A stretch of DNA of 64,000 nucleotides from NCBI GenBank assembly GCA_021234155.1, contig JAJEKV010000198.1, positions 1-64,000 of the forward strand. Reading direction: 5' to 3'. The notes under the pieces are model-generated. The model worked only from the letters and a program-made list of their open reading frames with translations. It had not been told where the DNA came from and did no database searches. The DNA comes from Isoetes taiwanensis (Eukaryota > Streptophyta > Lycopodiopsida > Isoetales > Isoetaceae). Below, piece after piece: positions 11,989 through 25,065 of this stretch. Position numbers and translations under genes: made by a program. The stretch's first letter is position 1, and the number at the start of each line of letters is the position of its first letter.

Positions 11989-14036
11989 TGATAAGTCATA
12001 TAATCTAATTGAAGACAAGGAGATATTTTGAGAAAAAGGCAACTGCCTGCTAAAGTCGCAGAGAGCTCTATAAATAGAACCAAAAATTCAGTTGGACATA
12101 TCTCCGCAACTAGAGCTCCGATTGCAACGACTCTTAGCTTATTGGAGCTTATTTCAAGTCTAGTTTGAATTGGGGTAGCACATTTAAGTAGTTCATCAGG
12201 AGGAGAGAGTAATGGCCAAAAAGCGTGACAAGTGGTCCTGGGATCACCGACATAACGGCGTTCTGATTTGTAATTGTTTTCTGAACTGTGGCTACTTGGA
12301 GTAGCTAGATTAGTTTGGAAGGCCAATAAGCCAGATGCCAGAGCTTTGTATTTGCCATAGAGTACTTGTGTTTGCCATAATCCAGTGGATCCGGTTGGGT
12401 GGTTAATGGTGCTGCCATATCACTTGTGACATGAATAAAGTTTCTTTAGTCGTAAAAATTCATCTTATCTTATCTTATCTATTATTTCATTGTGGATTCT
12501 ATGAGTCTATGTTATTGCGACTTCCCAAATATACATGAATCGTATCAAGTGTTATTAGAGCGAAGCTGTGATTCTTCTGGGAATCTATGGGCTATGGGAA
12601 CATCAAGGCTGCGAACCAAGAACCTTGCAAGCTTGTGCTGCAAGTATAGATGGGTTTAACGTCAAAAAGTTAAGGGTTAAAGTATATGGGTAAACAGTGA
12701 ATCTTGGAGTGTGGCGTCCAAAGTGGAATTCTAGAGCCGAAGGATTTGTGAAAATCTAGGTCAAAGATCTTGTGCCTGATGAATAAGTATATTATTCTGA
12801 TACATTGGATTTGGTGACTACTGCTATAAATGAGGCTGGGACATCGATGCTTGAGGATAAAATTGATTGCTTCCGTGGAGAATGCTTTCGAAGTATATGG
12901 AACAACTTGTTGCGAGCGAAGTGAATTATTGAGAACCGCTTAAAAGCATCCTGCTTGGAATTGGAGTCGGATCGTGGTGATCCGAAACTGATTGGCCGTT
13001 GGGGGTCATTTATATAAATATTTGGCTTGGGAAGTCATATATATTAACACTTGGCCTTATTTGCAGGTTTGCATAGTGTTAAGCATTGGGGAGGACACTT
13101 TACGTAGAAAGCTGCCAAGGATATGAGCGCAAAATTTGGATGTGCAATCTCAAATTGTTTCCTATGGGCGAGCTTATGGGTAAAGTTCCTAAGTTGAATT
13201 TCTTTATTTGGAATAAAGAATAGATACTTTTCTTTGTGTATATCCATGGTAGATTAGTGACTACGATTACAGTAAAGCCGGCGAACATGGTATACTAGAT
13301 AGGAATGCCTCTTGGAAGATTAGTGGTTGTGGCTAGCAAAGACTGTCGGCTTCACAAAGAGAGCATAAGATGTAAATTTCTTGGAAGATTAGTAATTGTG
13401 GTTTGCAACACAATTGGCTTGACAAAATTACATCACAGTATTGTCTTGGAGATACGCTTATATCTTGGAGATACATCGTATCGTGGTGGCGATACAATCA
13501 AGTAGTACCCGTAATGAAAGATAATAATGTACCATGGAGGTACAAAGGATATATAAAAAATCTTTGTGGAATGAAGCGGATATCCATAAGCATTTCTAGA
13601 GTTTTGCGGGGAGCTAAAAGAATGGGGGCGTGGAGGTTCCAATGGGTATAAGGTATTGTGGAAGTACAATAACTTATAACCATTCTTGAGTTCAGCGAGG
13701 GTCTAGGAACTCCAGTGTAATACGTTGAACATGGACAATCACCTTGAGAAGGGATGGACCAAAACGGAACATACTTGGGCGATAGCGGACGATCTATCTT
13801 GAGAAGGGATGGATTGATATGGAGCAAGCGCCGGGGGCGGTCCACGCATTTAATGGGTTATTGGAATTATGGCAAATACTATGTAAATGTTATTCCTAAG
13901 GTCACCTAATAATATGAAGGGCATAGGATAACATAGCATGTGGGTGTGAAGAACCATTGAACTTTATGGAAGGGGTGAGGGGCACTATCATTGGGATGAT
14001 TTATTGGTTGAGAAAAAATCATAGATAATATCCATA
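11989..14036 (+). repeat. Array unit 3 (2048 bp)
   Basis: LTR 11989-12547, the longest at 559 bp because of a small insertion near 12452-12480 containing a tcttatcttatctta microsatellite. Its primer-site position reads TGTTATTAGAGC (12550-12561), two changes from the tRNA complement. The internal region is rich in small indels. Confidence 0.85.
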
Positions 14037-15877
14037 TAATAAGTCATATAATCTAATTAAAGACAAGGAGATATTTTGAGAAAAAAGGCAAACCGCCTGC
14101 TAAAAAAGGCTAAAGTCATGAGAGAGCTCTATAAATAGAACCAAAACTTCCGTTGGACATATCTCATAACCAGAGCTCAGTTGCAGCGACTTTTAGCTTG
14201 TTGGAGCCATTTCGAGGAGTCTAGTTTCTGAATTGGGTGGCACATTCGTAGTTCATCCGGAGGAGAGGTAATAGCCCTAAAAAGCGTGGCGTGGTCACGA
14301 GATCTTTGCCATAGCGATTTTCTGATTTGTAATTGTTTTCGAATTGTGGCTACTTGGGTAGCTAGATTAGTTTGGAAGGCCAATAAGCCGGATGCGAGCT
14401 TTGTATTTACCATAGAGCACTTGTGTTTGCCATAATCCGATTGGATCGGTTGGGTGGTTAATGGTGCTGCCATATCACTTGTGACATGAATAAAGTTTCT
14501 TTTGTCTGTGTTCTATTATTTCATTGTGGATTCTATGATTCTATGTTATTGCGACTTCCCAAATATACATGAATCGTATCAAGTGGTATCGCCCGAAATT
14601 TGTGATTCTTATGGGAATCTATGGGCTATGGGAACATCAAAGGTTTCGCGAAACACCAAGAACCTTGCAAGCTTGTCTTTGCAAGTATAGATGGGTTTAA
14701 CCGTCAAAGAAGTGTTAGTGAAGTATATGGGTACAATTGAATCTTGGAGTGTGGCATCCAAAGTGGAATTCTAGAGCCAAAGGATTTGTGAAAATCGGGA
14801 CAAAGATCTTGTACACGATGAATAAGTATATTATTCGATACATTGGATTTGGTGACTACGCTATAAATGAGGTTGGGACATCAGTAGTGAGATAAAATTC
14901 GATTGCTTCCGTGGAGAATGCTCGAAGTATATGGAACAACTTGTTGCTTGAGCGAACGATTATTGGAGAACCGCAAAAGCATCCCCGCTTGGGATTCTTG
15001 AGTCGGTCGTGGTGATCACGAGACCGATTGGCAGTTGGGGGTCATTTATATAAATATTTGGCTTGGGAAGTCATCTATATTAACACTTGACCTTATTTGC
15101 AGGTTTGCATAGTGTTAAGCATTGGGAGGACACTTTACGAGAAAGCTGCCAATGATATGAGCGCAAAATTTGGATGTGCAATCTCAAATTGTTTCCTATG
15201 GACATGCTTATGGGTAAAGTTCTAAGTTGAATTTCTTTATTTGGAATAAAGAATAGATACTTTTGCTGTGTATATCCATGGTAGATTAGTGACTACGATT
15301 GCAACGTAGCCGGCTTGAACATGGTATACTAGATAGGGAATGCCTCTTGGAAGATTAGTGGTTGTGACTGCAGCACAATCGGCTTGACAAGAGAGCATAA
15401 GATGTAAATTTCTTGGAAGATTAGTAATTGTGGTTGCAACATAATTGGCTTGACAAAATTACATCTGTATCTTGGAGATACACTGTATCGTGGTGGCGAT
15501 ACAATCAAGTAGTACCGCGGAGGTACGAAAGATAATAATGTACCACGGAGGTACAAAGGATAACCATTCTTGAGTTCGCAGGGTCTAGGAAATCCCAGGT
15601 GTATGTTGAACATGGGACAATCACCATGAGAAGGGATGGACCAAACTGGAACGTACTTGGACGATCGCGGACGATCTATCTTGAGAAGGGATGGATTGAT
15701 ATGGAGCAAGCATGGGGGAGCGGTCCACGGCGAATGGGTTATTGGAATTATGGCAAATACTATGTAAATGTTATTCCTAAGGTCACCTAATAATATGAAG
15801 GGGCATAGGATAACATAGCATGTGGGTGTGAAGAACCATTGAACTTTATGGAAGGGGTCGAGGCACTATTATTGGGA

Positions 15878-17714
15878 CTAGTAATGGTGCCCAGCGTTGC
15901 TGGGCAAATATTGGGAACATTTGTGGATGGAAACCTATTCAGCTCAGACTCATTTTTATACATCTAATATAATAGAAACCAAGTCCATCATTGCTAGGCT
16001 ATAAGAGGTTTTTGTGCATTTGATAACCTTCCCTTTGCTCTATCCTGCATATCCTTTTTTCCTCATTTTCTTACACACTTTTTTTTTTCCCTTTTCTTAT
16101 TTTTTTCTGCACATTTACTTTTCTCCTTCTCTCTCTTTTTTTTTACCCTCTTCTCCCTCCTCTTTTTCTTCCTTTTCTCCTTCTCATTTTTCCCTTTCCT
16201 TTTTTTTTTTTGGCTTTTTTTTCCTTCCCTTTTCACCTTTCTCCACCCTTCCATTTTTCTCATGCTCTTTTTTTTCCTTTCCTTTTCCCATTCCTTTTGC
16301 ATTTCTTTTCCCTTCCCTTTTCTCATGCCCTTTTTGCATTCCCTTTTCCCCACCTTTTTTTTTAATGTTTTTCTTCCTCTCCTCACACTCTTCTTCTTTA
16401 TCTCATGTCTCTTTTTTCCCATTTTCTTCTTCCTTTTTTCTCATGCCTTTTTTCCTTTCCTTCCCCCCTTTCCGCCTCCATTTTTCCTTTTCCCTTTCCT
16501 TCTTTTTTCATCATTTCCCCACCCTTTCCATTTTTCCCGTGCCCTTTTCCTCTTTCCTTCCCCCTTTCCTTTTCTCTTTCCCTTTCCCTTTCCCTTTCCC
16601 TTTCCCTTTCCTTTTCCTTTTCCCTTTTTCCCATGTATTTTTCCATTCCCTTTTTTCCACTTTTTTTTACTTGCCTTTTCTTCCGCCTTTCCTTACCCTC
16701 TTCCCCTTTTCCCCGTCCGTATTGCCCTTTTTTCTTTTTCTTTTCCCTTTCCCTCTTCCAATTTTTTCCGTGCCCTTTTTCCCTTCCTCTTTTCCATTTT
16801 CCCTCCTTATTCCTCGTGTTCTTTTTTCTTTCCCCTTTCCTTTTTCCTTTTCCTTCTTTTTTTCATCCTTTTCTCTTTTTCCATGCCCTTTTCCTCTTTC
16901 CTTTCCACCCTTTTTTTTTCCTTCTCTCTTTTCCTTTCCATTTTCCCACACCTTTTTCCATTCCATTTTTTCCACCTTTTTCACATGCCCTTTTTCCTCC
17001 TTTTCCCACCCTCTTCCCCTTTTCCCTTTTCCTCTTTTTCTATTCCATGTTTTCATTTCTCTTTTTGCTTTTTCGCTTTTCCCCTTTTCCCTTTTCCCTT
17101 TTTTCCATCTATTTTCCCTTTCTTTTTTTTCCTTTCCTCACCCTTTTCCTCTTCTCGTGCCACTTTCTCCTTCCTCTCTCATTTCCCTCTCCCTTTTCCT
17201 CATGCCCTTTTCCCTTTTTCGCCTCCTTTTTCCTTTTTCCTTCCCTTTCTATTTTTCCATGCCCTTTTTCCCTCTCTCCACCATTCTTATCTTCCCTTTT
17301 TTCCTTAGTCACCCTTTTTCGTCTTCACATTTTTTTCCGTTGCTTTTTTTTTTCTTCCTTTTCCTCCTTTCCCCTTTTCTTTTCCCTTATTCTGTCCTCA
17401 CCCTTTCCCCCTTTTCCTTTTCATAGTGTCTTTTTTTTCCTTCCTTTTTCTCCCTTTCTTTTTCTTTCCCTTTTTCGTGCTCTTTTCCCTTTCCTTTTTC
17501 CTTCTCCGTCTTTCCCTTTTGCCCGTGCCTTTTTGCCTCTCACTTTGCCCTTTTCTCTGCCATTTTCCCTTTCCTCTTAAGAGATCAGAGCATGGCCAAT
17601 CATGGTGGTGGGAAGTTGTGCGATAAATCTCGGCCTTCAAATGCAATCAGACGATCTCAACTATCTAAATTAGGGTTTGATGCAAGACATACGCTAAAAC
17701 TTTATAATATAAGA
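15878..17714 (-). mobile_element. Helitron C (1837 bp, non-autonomous)
   Basis: Minus-strand 5' TCTTATATTATAAAG and 3' GCCCAGC-aac-GCTGGGC, an 11-nt tail and CTAG. Flanks attggga and tggttatt join to the empty-site sequence seen in other units. It has the same structure as D, E and F: a short 5' region, a purine tract on the sense strand and a roughly 150-bp 3' region. There is no coding capacity, so mobilisation would depend on an autonomous RepHel element elsewhere. Confidence 0.92.
16030..17575. repeat. Polypyrimidine tract of Helitron C
   Basis: About 1.5 kb of TTTTCCC-like sequence, with a perfect TTTCCC run at about 16575-16615. It aligns by eye, with small indels, to the reverse complement of D and F and directly to E. 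Confidence 0.95.
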
Positions 17715-17754
17715 TGGTTATTGGTTGAGAAAAAAATCATAGATAATATCCATA

Positions 17755-19776
17755 TGATAAGTCATATAATCTAATTAAAGACAAGGAGATATTTTGAGAA
17801 AAAGGCAACTGCCTGCTAAAGTCGCAGAGAGCTCTATAAATAGAACCAAAAATTCAGTTGGACATATCTCCGCAACCAGAGCTTCGATTGCAACGACTCT
17901 TAGCTTATTGGAGCCGGCTCGGAGTCTAGTTTCTGAATTGGGGTAGCACATTCCGTAGTTCATCCGGAGGAGAGAGTAATGGCCGAAAACGTGATAAGTG
18001 GTCACAGATCACTGACATAACGACTTTACAGATTTGTAATTGTTTTCTGAACTGTGGCTACTTGGAGTAGCTAGATTAGTTTGGAAGGCCAATAAGCCAG
18101 ATGCCAGAGCTTTGTATTTGCCATAGAGCACTTGTGTTTGCCATAATCCAGTGGATGCGGTTGGGTGGTTAATGGTGCTGCCATATCACTTGTGACATGA
18201 ATAAAGTTTCTTTAGTCCAGTGTTCTATTATTTCATTGTGGATTCTATGAGTCTATGTTATTGCGACTTCCCAAATATACATGAATCGTATCAAGTGTTA
18301 TTAGAGCCGGCCGTGATTCTTCCGGGAATCTATGGGCTATGGGAACATCAAGGTCGCTGAAACACCAAGAACCTTGCAAGCTTGTGCCGCAAGTATAGAT
18401 GGGTTTAACTTCCGCCAAAGAAGTGTTAAGGGCTTAAGTATATGGGTAAACAGGTGAATCTTGGAGTGTGGCGTCCAAAGTGGAATTCTAGAGCCGAAGG
18501 ATTTGTGAAAATCAGGACAAAGATCTTGTGCCCGATGAATAAGTATATTATTCGATACATTGGATTTGGTGACTACCGCTATAAATGAGGTGGGACATCA
18601 TGAGCGAGATAAAATTGGGTTTTCCGTGGAGAATGCTCAAGTATATAAAACAACTTGTTGCTTAACGAAGTCCGGATTATTGGAGAACCGCAAAAAAGTA
18701 TCCCGCTTGGGATTGCGAGTCGATCGTGGTGATCCGAGAGACCCATTGGCCGCAAGGGGTCATTTATATAAATATTTGGCTTGGGAAGTCATCTATATTA
18801 ACACTTGACCTTATTTGCAGGTTTGCATAGTGTTAAGCATTGGGGAGGACACTTTACGTAGAAGCTGCCAAGGATATGAACGCAAAATTTGGATGTGCAA
18901 TCTCAAATTGTTTCCTATGGAGTACCTTATGGGTAAAGTTCCTAAGTTGAATTTCTTTATTTGGAATAAAGAATAGATACTTTGCTGTGTATATCCATGG
19001 TAGATTAGTGACTACGATTGCAACGTAGCCGGCTTGAACATGGTATACTAGATAGGGAATGCCTCTTGGAAGATTAGTGGTTGTGACTGCAGCACAATCG
19101 GCTTCACAAGAGAGCATAAGATGTAAATTTCTTGGAAGATTAGTAATTGTGGTTGCAACACAATTGGCTTGACAAAATTACATCTGTGTCTTGGAGATAC
19201 GCTATATCTTGGAGATACACTGTATCGTGGTGGTGGCGATACAATCAAGTAGTACCGCGGAGGTACGAAAGATAATAATGTACCACGGAGGTACAAAGGA
19301 TATATCGTACTGTGGAAGTACGCGGATATCCATAACTGTTTCTAGAGTTTTGCAGGAGCTAAAAGAATGGGGACGTGGAGGTTCCAATGGGTATAAGGTA
19401 TTGTGGAAGTACAATAACTTATAACCATTCTTGAGTTCGCAGGGTCTAGGAACTCCCAGGTGTACGTTGAACATGGACAATCACCTTGAGAAGGGATGGA
19501 CCAAACTGGAACGTACTTGGACGATAGCGGACGATCTACTTGAGAAGGGATGGATTGATATGGAGCAAGCACGGGGGAGCGGTCCACGGCGAATGGGTTA
19601 TTGGAATTATGGCAAATACTATGTAAATTTTATTCCTAAGGTCACCTAATAATATGAAGGGGCATAGGATAACATAGCATGTGGGTGTGAAGAACCATTG
19701 AACTTTATGGAAGGGGTCGAGGCACTATCATTGGGATGGTTATTGGTTGAGAAAAAAATCATAGATAATATCCATA
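17755..19776 (+). repeat. Array unit 5 (2022 bp)
   Basis: LTR 17755-18293. Primer-site position TGTTATTAGAGC (18296). The internal region 18294-19776 keeps the full hairpin series. Confidence 0.85.
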
Positions 19777-20990
19777 TAATAAGTCATATAATCTAATTAA
19801 AGACAAGGAGATATTTTGAGAAAAAGGCAACTGCCTGCTAAAAAAAAGGCTAAAGTCGCAGAGAGCTCTATAAATAGAACCAAAACTTCAGTTGGACATA
19901 TCTCCGCAACTAGAGCTCCGATTGCAACGACCTTTAGCTTGTTGGAGCCGGCTCGGAGTCTAGTTTCTGAATTGGGGTGGCACATTCCGTAGTTCATCCG
20001 GAGGAGAGAGTAATAGCCGAAAACGTGACAAGTGGTCACAGATCACTGCCATAGCGACTTTACAGATTTGTAATTGTTTTCTGAATTGTGGCTACTTGGA
20101 GTAGCTAGATTAGTTTGGAAGGCCAATAAGCCAGATGCCAGAGCTTTGTATTTACCATAGAGCACTTGTGTTTGCCATAATCCAGTGGATCCGGTTGGGT
20201 GGTTAATGGTGCTGCCATATCACTTGTGACATGAATAAAGTTTCTTTTGTCCCGTGTTCTATTATTTCATTGTGGATTCTATGATTCTATGTTATTGCGA
20301 CTTCCCAAATATACATGAATCGTATCAAGTGGTATCGAGATTTAAGCGGGTGATTCTTATGGGAATCTATGGGCTATGGGAACATCAAGGCTCGAAACAC
20401 TCAAGAACCTTGCAAGCTTGTGCTGCAAGTATAGATGGGTTTAACCGTCAAAGAAGTGTTAGGCTTAAGTATATGGGTACACAGTGAATCTTGGAGTGTG
20501 GCGCCCAAAGTGGAATTCTAGAGCCAAAGGATTTGTGAAAATCTCGGGGCGGATCTTGTGCACGATGAATAAGTATATTATTCGATACATTGGATTTGGT
20601 GATTCTTGCTATAAATGAGGTTGGGACATCCAGAAAGTGTGATAAAAATTGGTGCTTCCGTGGAGAATGCTCGAAGTATATGGAACAACTTGTTGCTTAA
20701 CGAAGTCCGGATTATTGGAGAACCGCAAAAGCATCCCGCTTGGGATTATGAGTCGATCATGGTGATCCGAGACCCGATTGGCCGTTGGGGTCATTTATAT
20801 AAATATTTGGCTTGGGAAGTCATCTATATTAACACTTGACCTTATTTGCAGGTTTGCATAGTGTTAAGCATTGGGGAGGACACTTTACGTAGAAGCTGCC
20901 AATGATATGAACGCAAAATTTGGATGTGCAATCTCAAATTGTTTCCTATGGACAGGCTTATGGGTAAAGTTCCTAAGTTGAATTTCTTTA

Positions 20991-22811
20991 TCTTATATTA
21001 TAAAGTTTTAGCGTATGTCTTCAATCAAACCCTAATTTAGATAGTTGAGATCGTCTGATTGCATTCGAAGGCCGAGATTTATCGCACAACTTCCCACCAC
21101 CGTGATTGGCCATGCTCTGATCTCTTAAAGGGAAAGGGAAAATGGCAGAGAAAAGGGCAAAGTGAGAGGCAAAAAGGCATGGGTAAAAGGGAAAGACGGA
21201 GAAGGGAAAAGGAAAGGGAAAAGAGCACGAAAAAGGGAAAGAAAAAGAAAGGGAGAAAAAGGAAGGAAAAAAGGACACTATGAAAAGGAAAAGGGGGAAA
21301 GGGTGAGGACAGAATAAGGGAGGAAAAGGAAGAAAAATAGGGCAACAGGAAAAAGGTGAAGACGGAAAGGGTGACGGAAGGGAAAAAGGGGAAGATAAGA
21401 ATGATGGAGAGAAGGAAAAAAGGGCATGGAAAAATAGAAAGGGAAGGAAAAAGGAAAAAGGAGGCAAAAAAGGGGAAAAGGGCATGAGGAAAAGGGAGAG
21501 GGAAATGAGAGAGGAAGGAGAAAGTGGCACGAGAAGAGGAAAAGGGTGAGGAAAGGAAAAAAAGAAAGGGAAAAAGAGATGGAAAAAGGGAAAAGGGAAA
21601 AGCAAAAAGAGAACAGAAAACATGGAATAGGAAAAGAGGAAAAGGGAAAAGGAGGAAAAAGGGCATGTGAAAAAGGTGGAAAAAATGGAATGGAAAAGGG
21701 TGTGGGAAAATGGAAAGGAAAAGAGAGAAGGAAAAAAAAAAGGGTGGAAAAGGAAAAGAGAAAAAGGGCATGGAAAAAGAGAAAAGGATGAAAAAAGAAG
21801 GAAAAGGAAAAGGAAATGGGAGGCTTAAAGGGGAAAGGGGAAAGAAAAAAAAGAACACGAGGAATAAGGAGGGAAAATGGAAAAGAGGAAGGAAAAAGAA
21901 CCTGAAAAAACTAGAAGAGGGAAAGGGTGAGGAAAGGGTAAAAATAAAGGGAAAAAGAGCATAGGGAAAGGGAAAAGGAAAAGAAAAAAGGGGAACAGGG
22001 ACGGGGAAAAGGGGAAGAGGGTAGGGAAAGGCGGAAGAAAAGGCAAGTAAAAAAAGTGGAAAAAATGTAATGGAAAAATACATGGGAAAAAGGGAAAAGG
22101 AAAAAAGGGAAAGGGAAAGGGAAAGGGAAAGAGAAGAGGAAGGGGAAGGGGAAGGAAAGAGGAAAAGGGCAGGAAAAAAAGGGAAAGGGTGGGAAAATGA
22201 TGAAAAAAAAGAAGGAAAAGGAAAAAAAAAAAAAAAAGAAAGGGGGGGGGGAAGGAAAGGAAAAAAAGGCATGAGAAAAAGGAAGAAGAAAATGGAAAAA
22301 AGAGACATGAGATAAAGAAGAAGAGGGTGAGGAGAGGAAAAAAACATAAAAAAAAAGGTGGGAAATGGGAATGCAAAAAGGGCATGAGAAAAGGGAAGGG
22401 AAAAGAAAAAGTAAAAGGAATGGGAAAAAGAGCATGAGAAAAATGGGAAGGGTGGAGAAAGGTGAAAAAAGGAAGGAAAAAAAGCCATCAAAAAGGGAAA
22501 GGGAAAGGGAAAAATGAGAAGGAGAAAAGGAAGGAAAAGAGGAGGGAGAAGAGGGTAAAAAAGAAAAAAAAAAAAAAGAGAGAGAAGGAGAAAAGTAAAT
22601 GTGCAGGAAAAAAAAAAAGAAAAGGTAAAAAAGAAAGTGTGTAAGAAAATGAGGAAAAAAGGATATGCGGGATAGAGCAAAGGGAAGGTTATCAAATGCA
22701 CACCTCTTATAGCCTAGATATGATGGACTTGGTTAATGAGTCTAAGCTGAATAGGTTTCCATCCACAAATGTTCCCAACATTTGCCCAGCAACGCTGGGC
22801 ACCATTACTAG
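20991..22811 (+). mobile_element. Helitron D (1821 bp, non-autonomous)
   Basis: Plus-strand 5' TCTTATATTATAAAG at 20991 and 3' GCCCAGC-aac-GCTGGGC, ACCATTA and CTAG at 22811. Host flanks tttcttta and tttggaat join to the uninterrupted sequence of other units. Orientation is opposite to C and E, so the plus strand here carries the purines. Confidence 0.92.
21128..22690. repeat. Polypurine tract of Helitron D
   Basis: About 1.55 kb of GGGAAAA-like sequence with GGGCATG and GGGTGAGG words. It includes long A runs and a stretch of G (about 22243-22250). Confidence 0.95.
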
Positions 22812-25065
22812 TTTGGAATAAAGAATAGATACTTTTGTTGTGTATATCCATGGTAGATTAGTGACTACGATTGCAACGTAGCCGGCTTGAACATGGTATA
22901 CTAGATAGGGAATGCCTCTTGGAAGATTAGTGGTTGTGACTGCAGCACAATCGGCTTGACAAGAGAGCATAAGATGTAAATTTCTTGGAAGATTAGTAAT
23001 TGTGGTTGCAACATAATTGGCTTGACAAAATTACATCCGTCAGATCTTGGAGATACAGATCGTGGTGGCGCATAATCAAGTAGTACCGCTGGAGGTAATG
23101 AAGATAATAATGTACCACGGAGGTACAAAGGATAACCATTCTTGAGTTCGCAGGGTCTAGGAACTCCCAGGTGTATGTTGAACATGGGACAATCACCTTG
23201 AGAAGGGATGGACCAAACTGAACGCGATCTTGGACGATCGACTTTTAATTTGATCTATCTTGAGAAGGGATGGATGGATATGGAGCAAGCATGGGGGAGC
23301 GGTCCACGGCGAATGGGTTATTGGAATTATGGCAAATACTATGCATAACGACTTTACAGATTTGTAATTGTTTTCTGAACTGTGGCTACTTGGAGTAGCT
23401 AGATTAGTTTGGAAGGCCAATAAGCCAGATGTCAGAGCTTTGTATTTGCCATAGAGCACTTGTGTTTGCCATAATCCAGTGGATCCGGTTGGGTGGTTAA
23501 TGTTGCTGCCATATCACTTGTGACATGAATAAAGTTTCTTTAGTCCAGTGTTCTATTATTTCATTGTGGATTCTATGAGTCTATGTTATTGCGACTTCCC
23601 AAATATACATGAATCGTATCAAGTGTTATTAGAGCGAAGCTGTGATTCTTCTGGGAATCTATGGGCTATGGGAACATCAAGGCTGCGAAACACCAAGAAC
23701 CTTGCAAGCTTGTGCTGCAAGTATAGATGGGTTTAACTTCGTCAAAGAAGTGTTAAGGGCGAAGTATATGGGTAAACATGTGAATCTTGGAGTGTGGCGT
23801 CCAAAATGGAATTCTAGAGCCGAAGGATTTGTGAAAATCTGGGACAAAGATCTTGTGCCTGATGAATAAGTATATTATTCTGATACATTGGATTTGGTGA
23901 ATGCTCGAAGTATATAAAACAACTTGTTGCGAACGAGTCTGGATTATTGGAGAACCGCAAAAGTATTCTGCTTGGGATTGCGGAGTCAGATCGTGGTGAT
24001 CTGAGAGACTGATTGGCCGTTGGGGGTCATTTATATAAATATTTGGCTTGGGAAGTCATCTATATTAACACTTGGCCTTATTTGCAGGTTTGCATAGTGT
24101 TAAGCATTGGGGAGGACACTTTACGTAGAAGCTGCCAAGGATATGAACGCAAAATTTGGATGTGCAATCTCAAATTGTTTCCTATGGACAGGCTTATGGG
24201 TAAAGTTCCTAAGTTGAATTTCTTTATTTGGAATAAAGAATATATACTTTTCTTTGCGGTATATCCATGGTAGATTAGTGACTACTTATTGCAACGTGAG
24301 CCGGCTTGAACATGGTATACTAGATAGGGAATGCCTCTTGGAAGATTAGTGGTTGTGATTTGCAGCAATCTGGCTTCACAAGAGAGCATAAGATGTAAAT
24401 TTCTTGAAGATTAGTAATTGTGGTTGCAACACAATTGGCTTGACAAAATTACATCTGTGTCTTGAGATACGCTTATATCTTGGAGATACAATCAGATCGT
24501 GGTGGCGATACAATCAAGTAGTACCGCCAGAGGCACGAAGATAATAATGTACTGGAGGTACGAAAAGATAATAATGTACCACGAGGAGGTACAAAGGATA
24601 TATCGATCTTGTGGAAGTACGCGGATATCCATAACGTTTCTAGAGTTTTGATGGAGCTAAAAAGAATGGGGACGGAGGTTCCAATGGGTATAAGGTATTG
24701 TGGAAGTACAATAACTTATAACCATTCTTGAGTTCGCAGTCTAGGAACTCCTGTGTGTAGATTGAACATGGACAATCACCTTGAGAAGGGATGGACCAAA
24801 CTGGAACGTACTTGGACGATAATCAGGACGATCTACTTGAGAAGGGATGGATTGATATGGAGCAAGCACGGGGGAGCGGTCCACGGCGAATGGGTTATTG
24901 GAATTATGGCAAATACTATGTAAATGTTATTCCTAAGGTCACCTAATAATATGAAGGGGCATAGGATAACATAGCATGTGGGTGTGAAGAACCATTGAAC
25001 TTTATGGAAGGGGTCGAGGCACTATCATTGGGATGGTTATTGGTTGAGAAAAAAATCATAGATAA

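Larger units (their letters stand above)
14037..17754 (+). repeat. Array unit 4, split by Helitron C
   Basis: LTR 14037-14581, starting TAATAAG rather than TGATAAG. The primer-site position is corrupted (tggtatcgcccg at 14584). Internal region 14582-15877 and 17715-17754, with the same 125-bp hairpin-array deletion as unit 2 (near 15560). Confidence 0.82.
19777..23343 (+). repeat. Array unit 6, split by Helitron D
   Basis: LTR 19777-20327. The primer-site position is corrupted (tggtatcgagat). Internal region 20328-20990 and 22812-23343. It carries the 125-bp hairpin-array deletion and ends abruptly at gcaaatactatg, joined to mid-LTR sequence of unit 7. Confidence 0.82.

Noticed and set aside
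16014-17646. Long frames on both strands (F/S/P/L on plus, K/E/G/R on minus)
   Set aside because: Same composition artefact; the same holds for 21021-22701, 25202-26864, 54469-56185 and 63204-63836.
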